Source: DASXUC01 sp036505015
GTDB taxonomy: Bacteria; Sysuimicrobiota; Sysuimicrobiia; Sysuimicrobiales; Kaftiobacteriaceae
Length of the DNA stretch: 21,547 bases
Direction of reading: 5' to 3'
NCBI GenBank assembly: GCA_036505015.1
Contig: DASXUC010000078.1
Span: 1 to 21,547, forward strand
Part shown: piece by piece, positions 8,191-14,283 of the stretch
How positions within the stretch are numbered: the first letter of the stretch is position 1
Layout of the letters: each line of letters begins with the position of its first letter
The notes under the pieces: model-generated
Told to the model about the DNA's origin: nothing
The model's database searches: none
Seen by the model: only the letters and a program-made list of their open reading frames with translations
Translations under genes and position numbers: made by a program

Positions 8191-8816
8191 CTCTGGACCA
8201 CGCTGCGCAGGGCGGCCAGCTGGATCAGCGCGTACTCCGGACGCCCGTCGCGATTCACGTCGACGTTCACGGTAATCCTCACCATCCGGGCGAGTTTCGG
8301 TTCGACCGCCCGGCCGTGGTCGTCCAGGTAGCCGAACGCGACGACGGCCGACACCGTCGGATCCGAAACCACCACGGCCGGTCCCCCCAGGGATGTGGCC
8401 CCCTGGGGACACGGGGTCCGCCGCTGCTCATAGATCACAGTCCCGCGGAGCCCGCCCATCCTTCCGGCGTACACACCGCGGCATTCCACCGCGCCCAGCG
8501 GGGAGTAGATGCCGGCCAGCTCGATCGCCGACGCCGTGCCCGCGCGGACCTGTGCGCTCCCCTGAACGATCCCCGCAATCCACTGCGCGGTCGCGCGCGC
8601 TTGCTGGTGACCTGCGATCTGCGCCTGCGTATCTTCCTCCGCGGCCACCGCGGCGGTGAACGCGCGGAACAGCACCAGCAGGACGAGCGCCCCGAGCGCC
8701 AGCGCGATCAGCAATTCGACGAGGGTGAACCCCCGGGCCCCGTTCCAAACCGGCCAGGTGTATTGTCGCCCGAGCCGAAGCGTGCCGTGGCCGGTTGGAA
8801 CGGGGCGGGAGTTCAT
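8187..8816 (-). CDS. GspJ/PilW-like minor pseudopilin with repeat-encoded leader
   Basis: This 209-residue prepilin is predicted to be cleaved after G29 to give the mature N-terminus FTLVELLIALALGALVLL, with the conserved Glu5. The C-terminal part is a pilin-like beta domain with two cysteines (ECRGVY and TPCPQG) that could form a disulfide. The end has a VNVDVNRDGRPEYALIQL segment resembling a small Asp-rich loop. The start is ATG at 8816 in an ATGA overlap with the preceding gene; the frame is open further upstream but that part is the shadow of gspI. The unusually long 29-residue leader is almost wholly encoded by an inverted repeat at 8737-8806. The order H-I-J-K suggests the GspJ slot. 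Confidence 0.85.
   Translation of the reverse strand: MNSRPVPTGHGTLRLGRQYTWPVWNGARGFTLVELLIALALGALVLLVLFRAFTAAVAAEEDTQAQIAGHQQARATAQWIAGIVQGSAQVRAGTASAIELAGIYSPLGAVECRGVYAGRMGGLRGTVIYEQRRTPCPQGATSLGGPAVVVSDPTVSAVVAFGYLDDHGRAVEPKLARMVRITVNVDVNRDGRPEYALIQLAALRSVVQR
8737..8806. repeat. Inverted repeat A inside the gspJ-like leader codons
   Basis: A 20-nt left arm (8737-8756, starting GCCCCGTTCCAA) and a 19-nt right arm (8788-8806, ending TTGGAACGGGGC) are reverse complements except for one single-base indel. They are separated by a 31-nt loop. The element lies 7 bp inside the coding start of the GspJ-like gene and ends just before the GFTLVE codons. The outer 11-12 bases are nearly the same as those of element C at 9724-9790, whose loop is also 31 nt, so A and C look like members of one family with terminal inverted repeats. 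Confidence 0.85.
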
Positions 8817-9310
8817 GGTCGTGGACCGACGATCGTCGTCAAGGCGAATGCCGGCTCCGCCGATCCCGCGCGGAAGGCGGCGATGGTGACTTCCTTCAGA
8901 ATCGGCTTTGTGGAAATCTGCGCGACGGTCAGATCCGCGCGACGCACCCCCGCCGGCAACTCCGGCGCCCCGCCCAGGATTCGCCGGGCATCGTAGCGTC
9001 CACCCGGCGGCAGGCCGTTGATTCCCAGGGCCATCGCGGCGTCCATGGCGCTGGCGACCCACGCCACAACCGGCGTGTCCTCGCCGGCCTCGCGCACCTT
9101 GGCCATGCCGGCAGACACCGCGACGATGAGCACCGTGAACAGGAGCGCCACCAAGCTGAGGGAGACCAGGACTTCGATAATCGTAAAACCCCGTTGGTCG
9201 ATGGTCGTTGGTCGTTGGTCGGACAACGTACTCTGGCGCGAGGTCGGCTGAAGTGGGGAGCCGTCGACGATCAACGACCCACGATCAACGACCAACGACT
9301 GGGGTATCAT
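8813..9310 (-). CDS. GspI/PilV-like minor pseudopilin with repeat-encoded leader
   Basis: This 165-residue prepilin is predicted to be cleaved after G41, releasing FTIIEVLVSLSLVALLFTVL with Glu5. The mature part carries a hydrophobic helix, then a short pilin domain. The leader is 41 residues, far longer than typical type IV prepilin leaders, and is encoded by inverted heptamer arrays (9189-9304). ATG at 9310 is supported by the ATGA overlap with the GspH-like stop, so the long leader is not a mis-called start. No other ATG occurs between it and the cleavage motif. The stop overlaps the GspJ-like start as ATGA. PilV/GspI assignment comes from length, second position in the operon and the FTIIEVLVSL motif. 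Confidence 0.84.
   Translation of the reverse strand: MIPQSLVVDRGSLIVDGSPLQPTSRQSTLSDQRPTTIDQRGFTIIEVLVSLSLVALLFTVLIVAVSAGMAKVREAGEDTPVVAWVASAMDAAMALGINGLPPGGRYDARRILGGAPELPAGVRRADLTVAQISTKPILKEVTIAAFRAGSAEPAFALTTIVGPRP
9189..9304. repeat. Inverted heptamer arrays (element B) inside the gspI-like leader codons
   Basis: The left array at 9189-9222 is CCCC followed by four copies of a 7-nt unit related to GTTGGTC. The right array at about 9261-9304 carries the same heptamer as the reverse complement, about four to five degenerate copies, then GGGG. The arrays face each other across about 38 nt and could fold into a long imperfect hairpin. Seven is not a multiple of three, so successive units are read in different frames; the total length keeps the reading frame open. 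Confidence 0.85.
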
Positions 9311-9825
9311 CGCAGACCCCCTGGAATGGCATAAGCAAGGCCGGGCGCGGCCGCGACCACGACCGTGTTGGCGCCGGTGGCGCCGCGGAGGGTCACGAAA
9401 CCTCCGGAGCTGCTGCCATCGGAGAAGAACCAGATGACATGGGAACCGGTGACTGCGCTAACGACGATGCCGCGGGGAAGGGACACGGTGATGGTGGGCA
9501 CGCCGTAACGCTGCACCTCGTAGCGGCGTTCAGACACGACCACCGCCACCCGTTCGGCTCTGGCGCGGGCGGTGCTTTGCGCAAGCCGGAGGTCACGGAC
9601 CAGTGCCGACGTGGCGCCGGCCAGACGGACGTCGGCCAGCACGCCGGAGAACCGGGGAATCGCCAGGCCCAGGACGATCGCCGCCAGTGCAAGCACGGTC
9701 ATCAGTTCGATTATCGTAAACCCGGCCCGTTCCAAGTCGACCGGACGATTCTCCGGCATGAACCGCCAAGTAGTCGACTTGGAACGGGCCCCGCGCTCAG
9801 ACGACAGAGGGGTAGCCGTACGCAT
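9307..9825 (-). CDS. GspH/FimT-like pseudopilin, first gene of the minus-strand operon
   Basis: A type IV pilin-like protein with the cleavage motif G/FTIIELMTVLALAAIVLGLA, then PRFSGVLADVRLAGATSALVRDLRLAQSTARARAERVAVVV. That last pattern (helix, then a segment with A..R and V) is the usual GspH/FimT signature, where these proteins start the minor pseudopilin tip. Three starts are possible: GTG 9906, ATG 9825 and ATG 9759. I prefer 9825. 9906 would run through the promoter-like block shared by the two beta-propeller genes. 9825 keeps inverted repeat C wholly inside the leader, as in the next two genes, giving a 35-residue leader. ATG 9759 would give a normal 14-residue leader and remains possible; neither has a good ribosome site. 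The stop overlaps the next gene as ATGA. Confidence 0.82.
   Translation of the reverse strand: MRTATPLSSERGARSKSTTWRFMPENRPVDLERAGFTIIELMTVLALAAIVLGLAIPRFSGVLADVRLAGATSALVRDLRLAQSTARARAERVAVVVSERRYEVQRYGVPTITVSLPRGIVVSAVTGSHVIWFFSDGSSSGGFVTLRGATGANTVVVAAAPGLAYAIPGGLR
9724..9790. repeat. Inverted repeat C inside the gspH-like leader codons
   Basis: Perfect 18-nt arms, 9724-9741 and 9773-9790 (the right arm is GTCGACTTGGAACGGGCC), are separated by a 31-nt loop. The loop itself contains a small CCGGA/TCCGG stem. The outer ends match element A (GCCCGTTCCAA type) while the inner arm halves differ (GTCGAC here, CCGGCC in A). It lies directly upstream of the codons for GFTIIE and contains the alternative ATG 9759 in its loop. 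Confidence 0.88.
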
Positions 9826-9859
9826 GAGGGTGCCCGCAGTAGCAGTAGTGTACCATGGG

Positions 9860-10094
9860 GGAAGGAGTTCTTCCCAGGCGAGCGAATACCCCGGAGTGAG
9901 TAGCACACGCAGGTCTGCTCCCTGAGGACGCCTCTGGAATCCTCAGGGAGTTTGCGTATCAGCGCGAAGTTTCATCGTTTCGGACATGAACTGCCAAGGG
10001 GGTGACAAACTTCGAAGGCTGGTAGAACGCGAACTCCCGACGGTTCGCGAGGCAAGGATGGCAAAATCGATCGGTTATTCCTAGGAGGGCGCTT
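9860..10094 (+). promoter_or_regulatory. Conserved structured leader, copy 1 (upstream of beta-propeller 1)
   Basis: The 235 nt before the ATG at 10095 align with 11846-12080 before the paralogous gene. Shared items, in order: GGAAGGAGTTCT (9860-9871); GAATAC (9884-9889) at identical spacing, possibly promoter elements; hairpin 1, 10 bp (9918-9927 with 9941-9950); hairpin 2, 6 bp with one wobble (9951-9956 with 9963-9968); the conserved sequence AAGTTTCATC; GCCAAG then hairpin 3, 5 bp with two G-U pairs (9999-10003 with 10009-10013); hairpin 4, 7 bp (10028-10034 with 10043-10049) with loop TCCCGACG; AAAATCGATC; and ribosome site AGGAGGG (10083-10089). It also overlaps a GGGAAG/CTTCCC dyad at 9859-9875 that copy 2 lacks. 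A cis-regulatory RNA or riboswitch is likely; I cannot assign it to a known class. Confidence 0.72.
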
Positions 10095-11726
10095 ATGAGG
10101 TCAACCCGCTCTTGGCGGGCGTTAGTATTTCCCGTCATTGTGACACTCCTGCTCACCCCGTTCATGCTGGCGCAATTCCCGGCGGTGGCGCAGGGCCAGG
10201 CAGGCGCAGAGCAGATCGCAGGGCAATCGGCTCCATCCCTCACTCCAACGCGCTACGCACCGCGCTTTTCGACGAGTCCGCAGGCGCCGTCGGCGGCACA
10301 GCTTGCCGCCGTGGAAACCGAGCGGAACCGGATCGACGCGGCATGGCGGAATCGCACCGTCGGCAAGGACCCGGGAGTAGCAGGATCTCCGCAAGGAGTT
10401 CCTGAGACACCCGCTGCCGGGATCAGCCCCAATGCCCCCGGCACCTATACGATCTTCCGCACCACCGCGGTCGCGGGCGCGCCCGCCGGCTTCAAGTCCA
10501 ACGTCGCCGAGCCGGCCGTCGCGCAGTCCGGCAAACAGGCCTGGCTCACGCACAACTGGTACGCGGCCCGCTCCGCCGACGGCGGGGTGACGTGGACCTA
10601 CGTGAGCCCGTTCACCGACATGGCAGACTTCTGCTGCGACCAGGACGCGATCTACGATCGCGGGCGGGACATCATAATCTGGTACCGGCAGGGCATCTAC
10701 AACACGGCACCGGCCCCGGCCGGGCAGAACCGGATCAAGATCGGCGTTTCGACCAACGGCGGGGTCTCGTGGTGCACGTACACGTTTAGCCCCGTCAACA
10801 TCAACGGGGCATGGACGACCCAGTGGTTTGACTACCCGCAGGTCTACCTCACCAACAACTACCTGTACTTCACCTCCAACATGTTTAGCGGCGCGGGATC
10901 GTTCCTGCGGATGTTCGTCGGACGCTGGTCGCTGGACACCATCCGGGCCTGCCTTGCGGTCTCGACCACCTACTGGACAAAAACAACAGGGTGGTCTTGG
11001 ACCGGTGCTCAGGGCGGCAGGTCGACCTTCTATCTGGGCGACAACAGCTTCGGCTCTACAACGTTCTACATCGGGTCCATCCCCGACGCGACGACGACCC
11101 TGACGGCGGTCTCGCGCACGATTACAGCATTCCTGGGCACCAACCGCGATGGACTGTGTCCCGGTCCCACCGGTACCAACCCGTGCTTACGGGCCGACCA
11201 GCGGATCACGAACGGCTGGGTACGGTGGAATCCCGAGCGGAACGTGGTCGAGCTCGGGTTCGCCTGGAACGTGAAGCAGGGCGGGTCGTTCCCCAAACCC
11301 TACGTCTATGTGTTTCTCTTCAACGTGACGTCCGCGCTCGCGAACCTGGCCTACGCGCCGATGTGGAACAGTGGTACCACCGCGTTCCAGTACTTCTACG
11401 GCTCCCCCAACGTGCGCGGCGCGCTGGGCTTCCTCGTGTACGAGTTCAACACCGCCGTCAACCCGAAGCTGGACCTGGGCATCGACGACGACTACAACGG
11501 GAACCCTGCTCCCTGGTCGCTGTTCCTCGGCGCCAGCAGCACCGGAGCGCCGGCGGCGAATGTGTGGGGCGACTACAGCCGCGTGCGCTATCATGCGCCG
11601 CAGGGCACCGGCTTCGTAGCGGCCGGCTTCACCTCGACCGGCTCGAGCAACAACACCCAGCCCCGGTACATTGTCTTCGGGCGTGACCGGGACCGGTTCG
11701 GGATTCTACGCTTCATCGGACTTTAG
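10095..11726 (+). CDS. Secreted beta-propeller protein 1 with Asp-box (BNR/sialidase-like) motifs
   Basis: This 543-residue exported protein has a signal peptide (MRSTRSWRALVFPVIVTLLL, cleavage near residues 32-36) followed by a low-complexity Ala/Pro/Ser linker to about 115. It then has a repeat-rich domain typical of sialidase-fold beta-propellers. Two Asp-boxes are visible: SADGGVTW at 160-167 and STNGGVSW at 219-226. Other marks are a double cysteine in FCCDQD (180-181), several more cysteines, an Asp-rich GIDDDYN at 462-468 that could bind metal, and NVWGDY near the C-terminus. I see no catalytic Arg-triad or Tyr/Glu arrangement that would make it a true sialidase; binding or another enzymatic role is equally possible. 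AGGAGGG lies 5 nt before the ATG. It is monocistronic with its own terminator, and paralogous to the next gene. Confidence 0.85.
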   Translation: MRSTRSWRALVFPVIVTLLLTPFMLAQFPAVAQGQAGAEQIAGQSAPSLTPTRYAPRFSTSPQAPSAAQLAAVETERNRIDAAWRNRTVGKDPGVAGSPQGVPETPAAGISPNAPGTYTIFRTTAVAGAPAGFKSNVAEPAVAQSGKQAWLTHNWYAARSADGGVTWTYVSPFTDMADFCCDQDAIYDRGRDIIIWYRQGIYNTAPAPAGQNRIKIGVSTNGGVSWCTYTFSPVNINGAWTTQWFDYPQVYLTNNYLYFTSNMFSGAGSFLRMFVGRWSLDTIRACLAVSTTYWTKTTGWSWTGAQGGRSTFYLGDNSFGSTTFYIGSIPDATTTLTAVSRTITAFLGTNRDGLCPGPTGTNPCLRADQRITNGWVRWNPERNVVELGFAWNVKQGGSFPKPYVYVFLFNVTSALANLAYAPMWNSGTTAFQYFYGSPNVRGALGFLVYEFNTAVNPKLDLGIDDDYNGNPAPWSLFLGASSTGAPAANVWGDYSRVRYHAPQGTGFVAAGFTSTGSSNNTQPRYIVFGRDRDRFGILRFIGL

Positions 11727-11748
11727 ATCGAACCGACGGTTGCAGTTG

Positions 11749-11776
11749 GAGAGCGGGGGCTTCGGCCCCCGCTCTC
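11749..11776 (+). terminator. Strong GC hairpin with UUCG tetraloop after beta-propeller 1
   Basis: A perfect 12-bp stem (11749-11760 with 11765-11776) is closed by the loop TTCG, 22 bp after the stop codon. No T-run follows, so it may end transcription weakly or act as a 3'-end stabiliser. Its position between two plus-strand genes that each have a leader fits a terminator. Confidence 0.75.
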
Positions 11777-11845
11777 GCGTTGCCATCGCACCACCCCCGA
11801 TAGCGCGTAGATCGACCCGCGTGATGATGACCTTCGGATGATCCT

Positions 11846-12080
11846 GGAAGGAGTTCTCGCCGCCCGCAAGAATACGTTGGTCAGAGCGGAAAGGATTCTG
11901 TCCCTCCCCGAGGGAAAACGGGGTTCCTCGGGGAGTTCGCTTTACGTGAGTAAAGTTTCATCATATCTCAGGGCAATCGCCAAGGAGGTGACAACCTCGA
12001 GGGAGGGTACGGCGCGAATTCCCGACGGTTCGCGAAGGCAGGGCGGAAGGAAAATCGATCAAGTCCTTAGGAGGGTAATT
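11846..12080 (+). promoter_or_regulatory. Conserved structured leader, copy 2 (upstream of beta-propeller 2)
   Basis: This is the counterpart of the leader at 9860-10094, and both are 235 nt long. GGAAGGAGTTCT is at 11846-11857 and GAATAC at 11870-11875. Hairpin 1 pairs 11904-11913 with 11926-11935; one T-A pair of copy 1 is replaced by C-G. Hairpin 2 pairs 11940-11945 with 11950-11955, loop GTGA; most pairs differ from copy 1 but pairing is kept. AAGTTTCATC is at 11953-11962. Hairpin 3 pairs 11985-11989 with 11994-11998; the two wobble pairs of copy 1 become A-T and G-C. Hairpin 4 pairs 12013-12019 with 12028-12034, the same TCCCGACG loop. The ribosome site AGGAGGG is at 12069-12075, 5 nt before ATG. 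The frame is open through this region but conservation is of structure, not codons. Confidence 0.72.
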
Positions 12081-13694
12081 ATGAAATCAACCCGCTCTTG
12101 GCGGGCGTTCGCGTTTCCCCTCATCGTCGTCCTGGTCCTGACCCCCTGGCTGCTCACGCAGTTCCCGAGCGTTGCGCAGGGTCAGGCAGGCGCACAGGTC
12201 GTTGCGGGAAACAGTGCCACGATGGCCGCCGGCACGCGCTACACGCCGGCGTTCAGTGCCTCGCCGCAGGCGCCGTCCGCGGCGCAACTCGCCGCGTCTG
12301 AAGCTCAGATGCAGCTCAGCGAGCGTGCCTGGGCTTCTCGACCAGGACCTTCCTCCCCCGCTGCCGTTTCGGGTCCCACGCCCGGTACTGATACCGCGGC
12401 CAGCCGGGCGATGGCGCCCAACACGTTCACACTGTTTCGCAATTCGCTCGTCAACGGCGCGCCATCCGGGTACAAGTCCAACGTCAACGAGCCTGCCGTC
12501 GCGCAGTCCGGCAAGTTCGTGTGGTTCACGCACAACTGGTACGCCGCCCGGTCCACCAGCGGCGGCGCGAGTGGAACGTTCGCGTACGTCAGCCCGTACG
12601 CGGACTTCGCGTCATTCTGCTGCGACCAGGACACGATCTACGACAAGGCCCGCGACATGTTCATCTGGTACCGGCAGGGAGTCTACGGCACGCCCGCCGG
12701 CCAGAATTACATCAAGATCAGCGTGTCGATCAACGGCGGCGCCTCGTGGTGCACGTACACCATTCAGCCGACCAGCGTGAACGGCGCCTGGACATCGCAG
12801 TGGTTTGACTACCCGCACCTCGCGGTGTCCAACAACTACCTGTACTGGACGTCGAACATGTTCAGCGGCGCGGGTTCCTTCTTGCGCATGCTCATGGCCC
12901 GCTGGCCGCTGGACTCCATGGCCGCCTGTGCCGGGTTCGGGTACACGTATTGGTTCAAGACCACCGGCTGGTCGTGGACCCCTGTGCAGGGCGCGACCAC
13001 CACGATGTATGTCGGCGACAACTCGTCCACGACGACCAGCTTCTACATCGGGGTGCAGCCGGAGAGCACAACGACCCTCACGGCATACGCCCGGACAATC
13101 CCCGGCTTCACATTCACCAACCGGGACGCCGTCTGCACGGTGCTCGGCGGCAGGAACCCGTGCCTGCGAGCCGACCAGCGCATCACGGTCGGCTGGGTCC
13201 GTGATGCCGTCACAGGCGTGGGGCAGATCGGATTCTTCTGGAACGTCAAGGCAGGCAGCGGGTTCACGTATCCGTACGTGAACGCCGCCACCTTCAACCA
13301 GAGCAGCCTGTCCTACACCGGGCGGCCCTACATCTACAGCGGCAGCGGCGCCTGGTTCTACGCGGCGGCCTCACCAGATAGCCGCGGCGACCTGGGTGTG
13401 TCGGTGTTCTTCTTCTCGTCGTCGAGGTACCCTGACTGGTACGTGGGGATCGACGATGACTACAATGCGGCGCCTCCGGGGTGGGAGGTCGCCTATGTCG
13501 CGACCAGCTCCGGGGCTCCGGGGGCTAACGTGTGGGGCGACTACGTGCGGGTCCGGCCGTTCAACCCGCCGGGAACCCTGTGGGTCGCCACGGGCTTTAC
13601 GTCGACCGGGTCAAGCAACAACACCACGCCGCGGTTGGTCTTCTTCGGCCGCGGGCGGGACCTCCGGAGTTTCAGCTACTGGAACAACAAGTAG
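12081..13694 (+). CDS. Secreted beta-propeller protein 2, paralogue of protein 1
   Basis: This 537-residue exported protein aligns with protein 1 from end to end, sharing long blocks such as KSTRSWRA, VAQGQAGA, FCCDQD, NMFSGAGSFLRM, NPCLRADQRIT, GIDDDYN and GFTSTGSSNNT. The signal peptide ends near residues 32-36. The second Asp-box is kept (SINGGASW, 216-223), while the first is degenerate (RSTSGGASGTF, without the Asp and Trp). The CC pair is at 180-181 and GIDDDYN at 456-462. The start is ATG 12081, with AGGAGGG 5 nt upstream. The reading frame continues upstream to 11838, but that part is the leader RNA and lacks a signal peptide start. This is a tandem duplication with divergence, with function unknown as for protein 1. 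Confidence 0.85.
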   Translation: MKSTRSWRAFAFPLIVVLVLTPWLLTQFPSVAQGQAGAQVVAGNSATMAAGTRYTPAFSASPQAPSAAQLAASEAQMQLSERAWASRPGPSSPAAVSGPTPGTDTAASRAMAPNTFTLFRNSLVNGAPSGYKSNVNEPAVAQSGKFVWFTHNWYAARSTSGGASGTFAYVSPYADFASFCCDQDTIYDKARDMFIWYRQGVYGTPAGQNYIKISVSINGGASWCTYTIQPTSVNGAWTSQWFDYPHLAVSNNYLYWTSNMFSGAGSFLRMLMARWPLDSMAACAGFGYTYWFKTTGWSWTPVQGATTTMYVGDNSSTTTSFYIGVQPESTTTLTAYARTIPGFTFTNRDAVCTVLGGRNPCLRADQRITVGWVRDAVTGVGQIGFFWNVKAGSGFTYPYVNAATFNQSSLSYTGRPYIYSGSGAWFYAAASPDSRGDLGVSVFFFSSSRYPDWYVGIDDDYNAAPPGWEVAYVATSSGAPGANVWGDYVRVRPFNPPGTLWVATGFTSTGSSNNTTPRLVFFGRGRDLRSFSYWNNK

Positions 13695-13713
13695 AACCGA
13701 GGTCCCGTAAGCG

Positions 13714-13745
13714 ACAAGGCCGGCGCCTCCTGGCGCCGGCCTTGT
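13714..13745 (+). terminator. Intrinsic terminator, shared by converging genes
   Basis: A perfect 14-bp GC-rich stem (13714-13727 with 13732-13745) with loop TCCT is followed by ATTTTGG on the plus strand. It lies 20 bp after the stop of beta-propeller 2 and 44 bp before the end of the converging lipoprotein gene, so the symmetric hairpin could serve both, though only the plus side has a T-run. Confidence 0.85.
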
Positions 13746-13788
13746 ATTTTGGCCCGACAGGATCTAGCGTCTCTCCTCCGCCCTGCGC

Positions 13789-14283
13789 TCACCGCCGGAT
13801 CTGGATGGCCAGCCGGGGCGTGGTCAGCAGCGGGGCGCCCGGCCCCGTCCAGACCGCGTACCCTTCCAGAAAGTATTTGCCGGGTACGACGGCCGACGTT
13901 CCGGTCCACGCGATACTTGCCGCCGCGGCCTGGCCGGGGTGCAGCACACGGAGCGCCGGGCGCGCCAGCAGCGGTTTCGTCGGGACTGAGGGCTTCACAA
14001 TCGCGCGCCCGTCGGCCGCGTACACGGCGAAATCAAACAGCGTGGGCGACAATGACCGGATGATCCGGTCGGCGCTGCCGACGTTGCGCAGGAGAAAGGT
14101 CAGGATCAGCGGACTTCCCGGGGCGATCTCCGGGCGGGAGACACTCATCTTCAGCTCGAGATCGCCCGAACGCACGCTGACCTGTGTCATGGGCGGGGCG
14201 CTGCGCGCCGGCTCGCGCGGCGGGCCCGGCCGGCAGCCCGCGGCGAGCAGGGCGGCCAGGACACAGAGTGCGAAGCGTCTCAC
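13789..14283 (-). CDS. Small lipoprotein with BsuPI-like beta domain
   Basis: This 164-residue exported lipoprotein has the signal MRRFALCVLAALLAAGC with lipobox LAAGC (Cys17). A Pro-rich spacer and one beta-sandwich-like domain (about 33-162) follow. The pattern LELKMSVSRPEIAPGSPLILTFLLRNVG, then FDFAVYAADG, then W.G and VPGKYFLEGYAVW resembles the BsuPI family (named for a Bacillus intracellular proteinase inhibitor). That family is a common extracytoplasmic beta domain and inhibition should not be assumed. The start is GTG at 14283, directly after the stop of the beta-propeller gene (no gap), so the two are likely co-translated. The ribosome site is weak. Confidence 0.75.
   Translation of the reverse strand: MRRFALCVLAALLAAGCRPGPPREPARSAPPMTQVSVRSGDLELKMSVSRPEIAPGSPLILTFLLRNVGSADRIIRSLSPTLFDFAVYAADGRAIVKPSVPTKPLLARPALRVLHPGQAAAASIAWTGTSAVVPGKYFLEGYAVWTGPGAPLLTTPRLAIQIRR

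Noticed and set aside
9860..10094. Assignment of the leader to the c-di-AMP (ydaO) riboswitch
   Set aside because: GCCAAG...GGTGA and CCCGAC recall pieces of that aptamer, but the conserved GCTAACCTCG-like 3' segment is absent and the hairpin order differs, so I leave the class open.
11838..12080. N-terminal extension of beta-propeller 2 (81 extra codons)
   Set aside because: The region is the structured leader shared with copy 1, where the frame is not conserved. The AGGAGGG site and signal peptide both point to ATG 12081.
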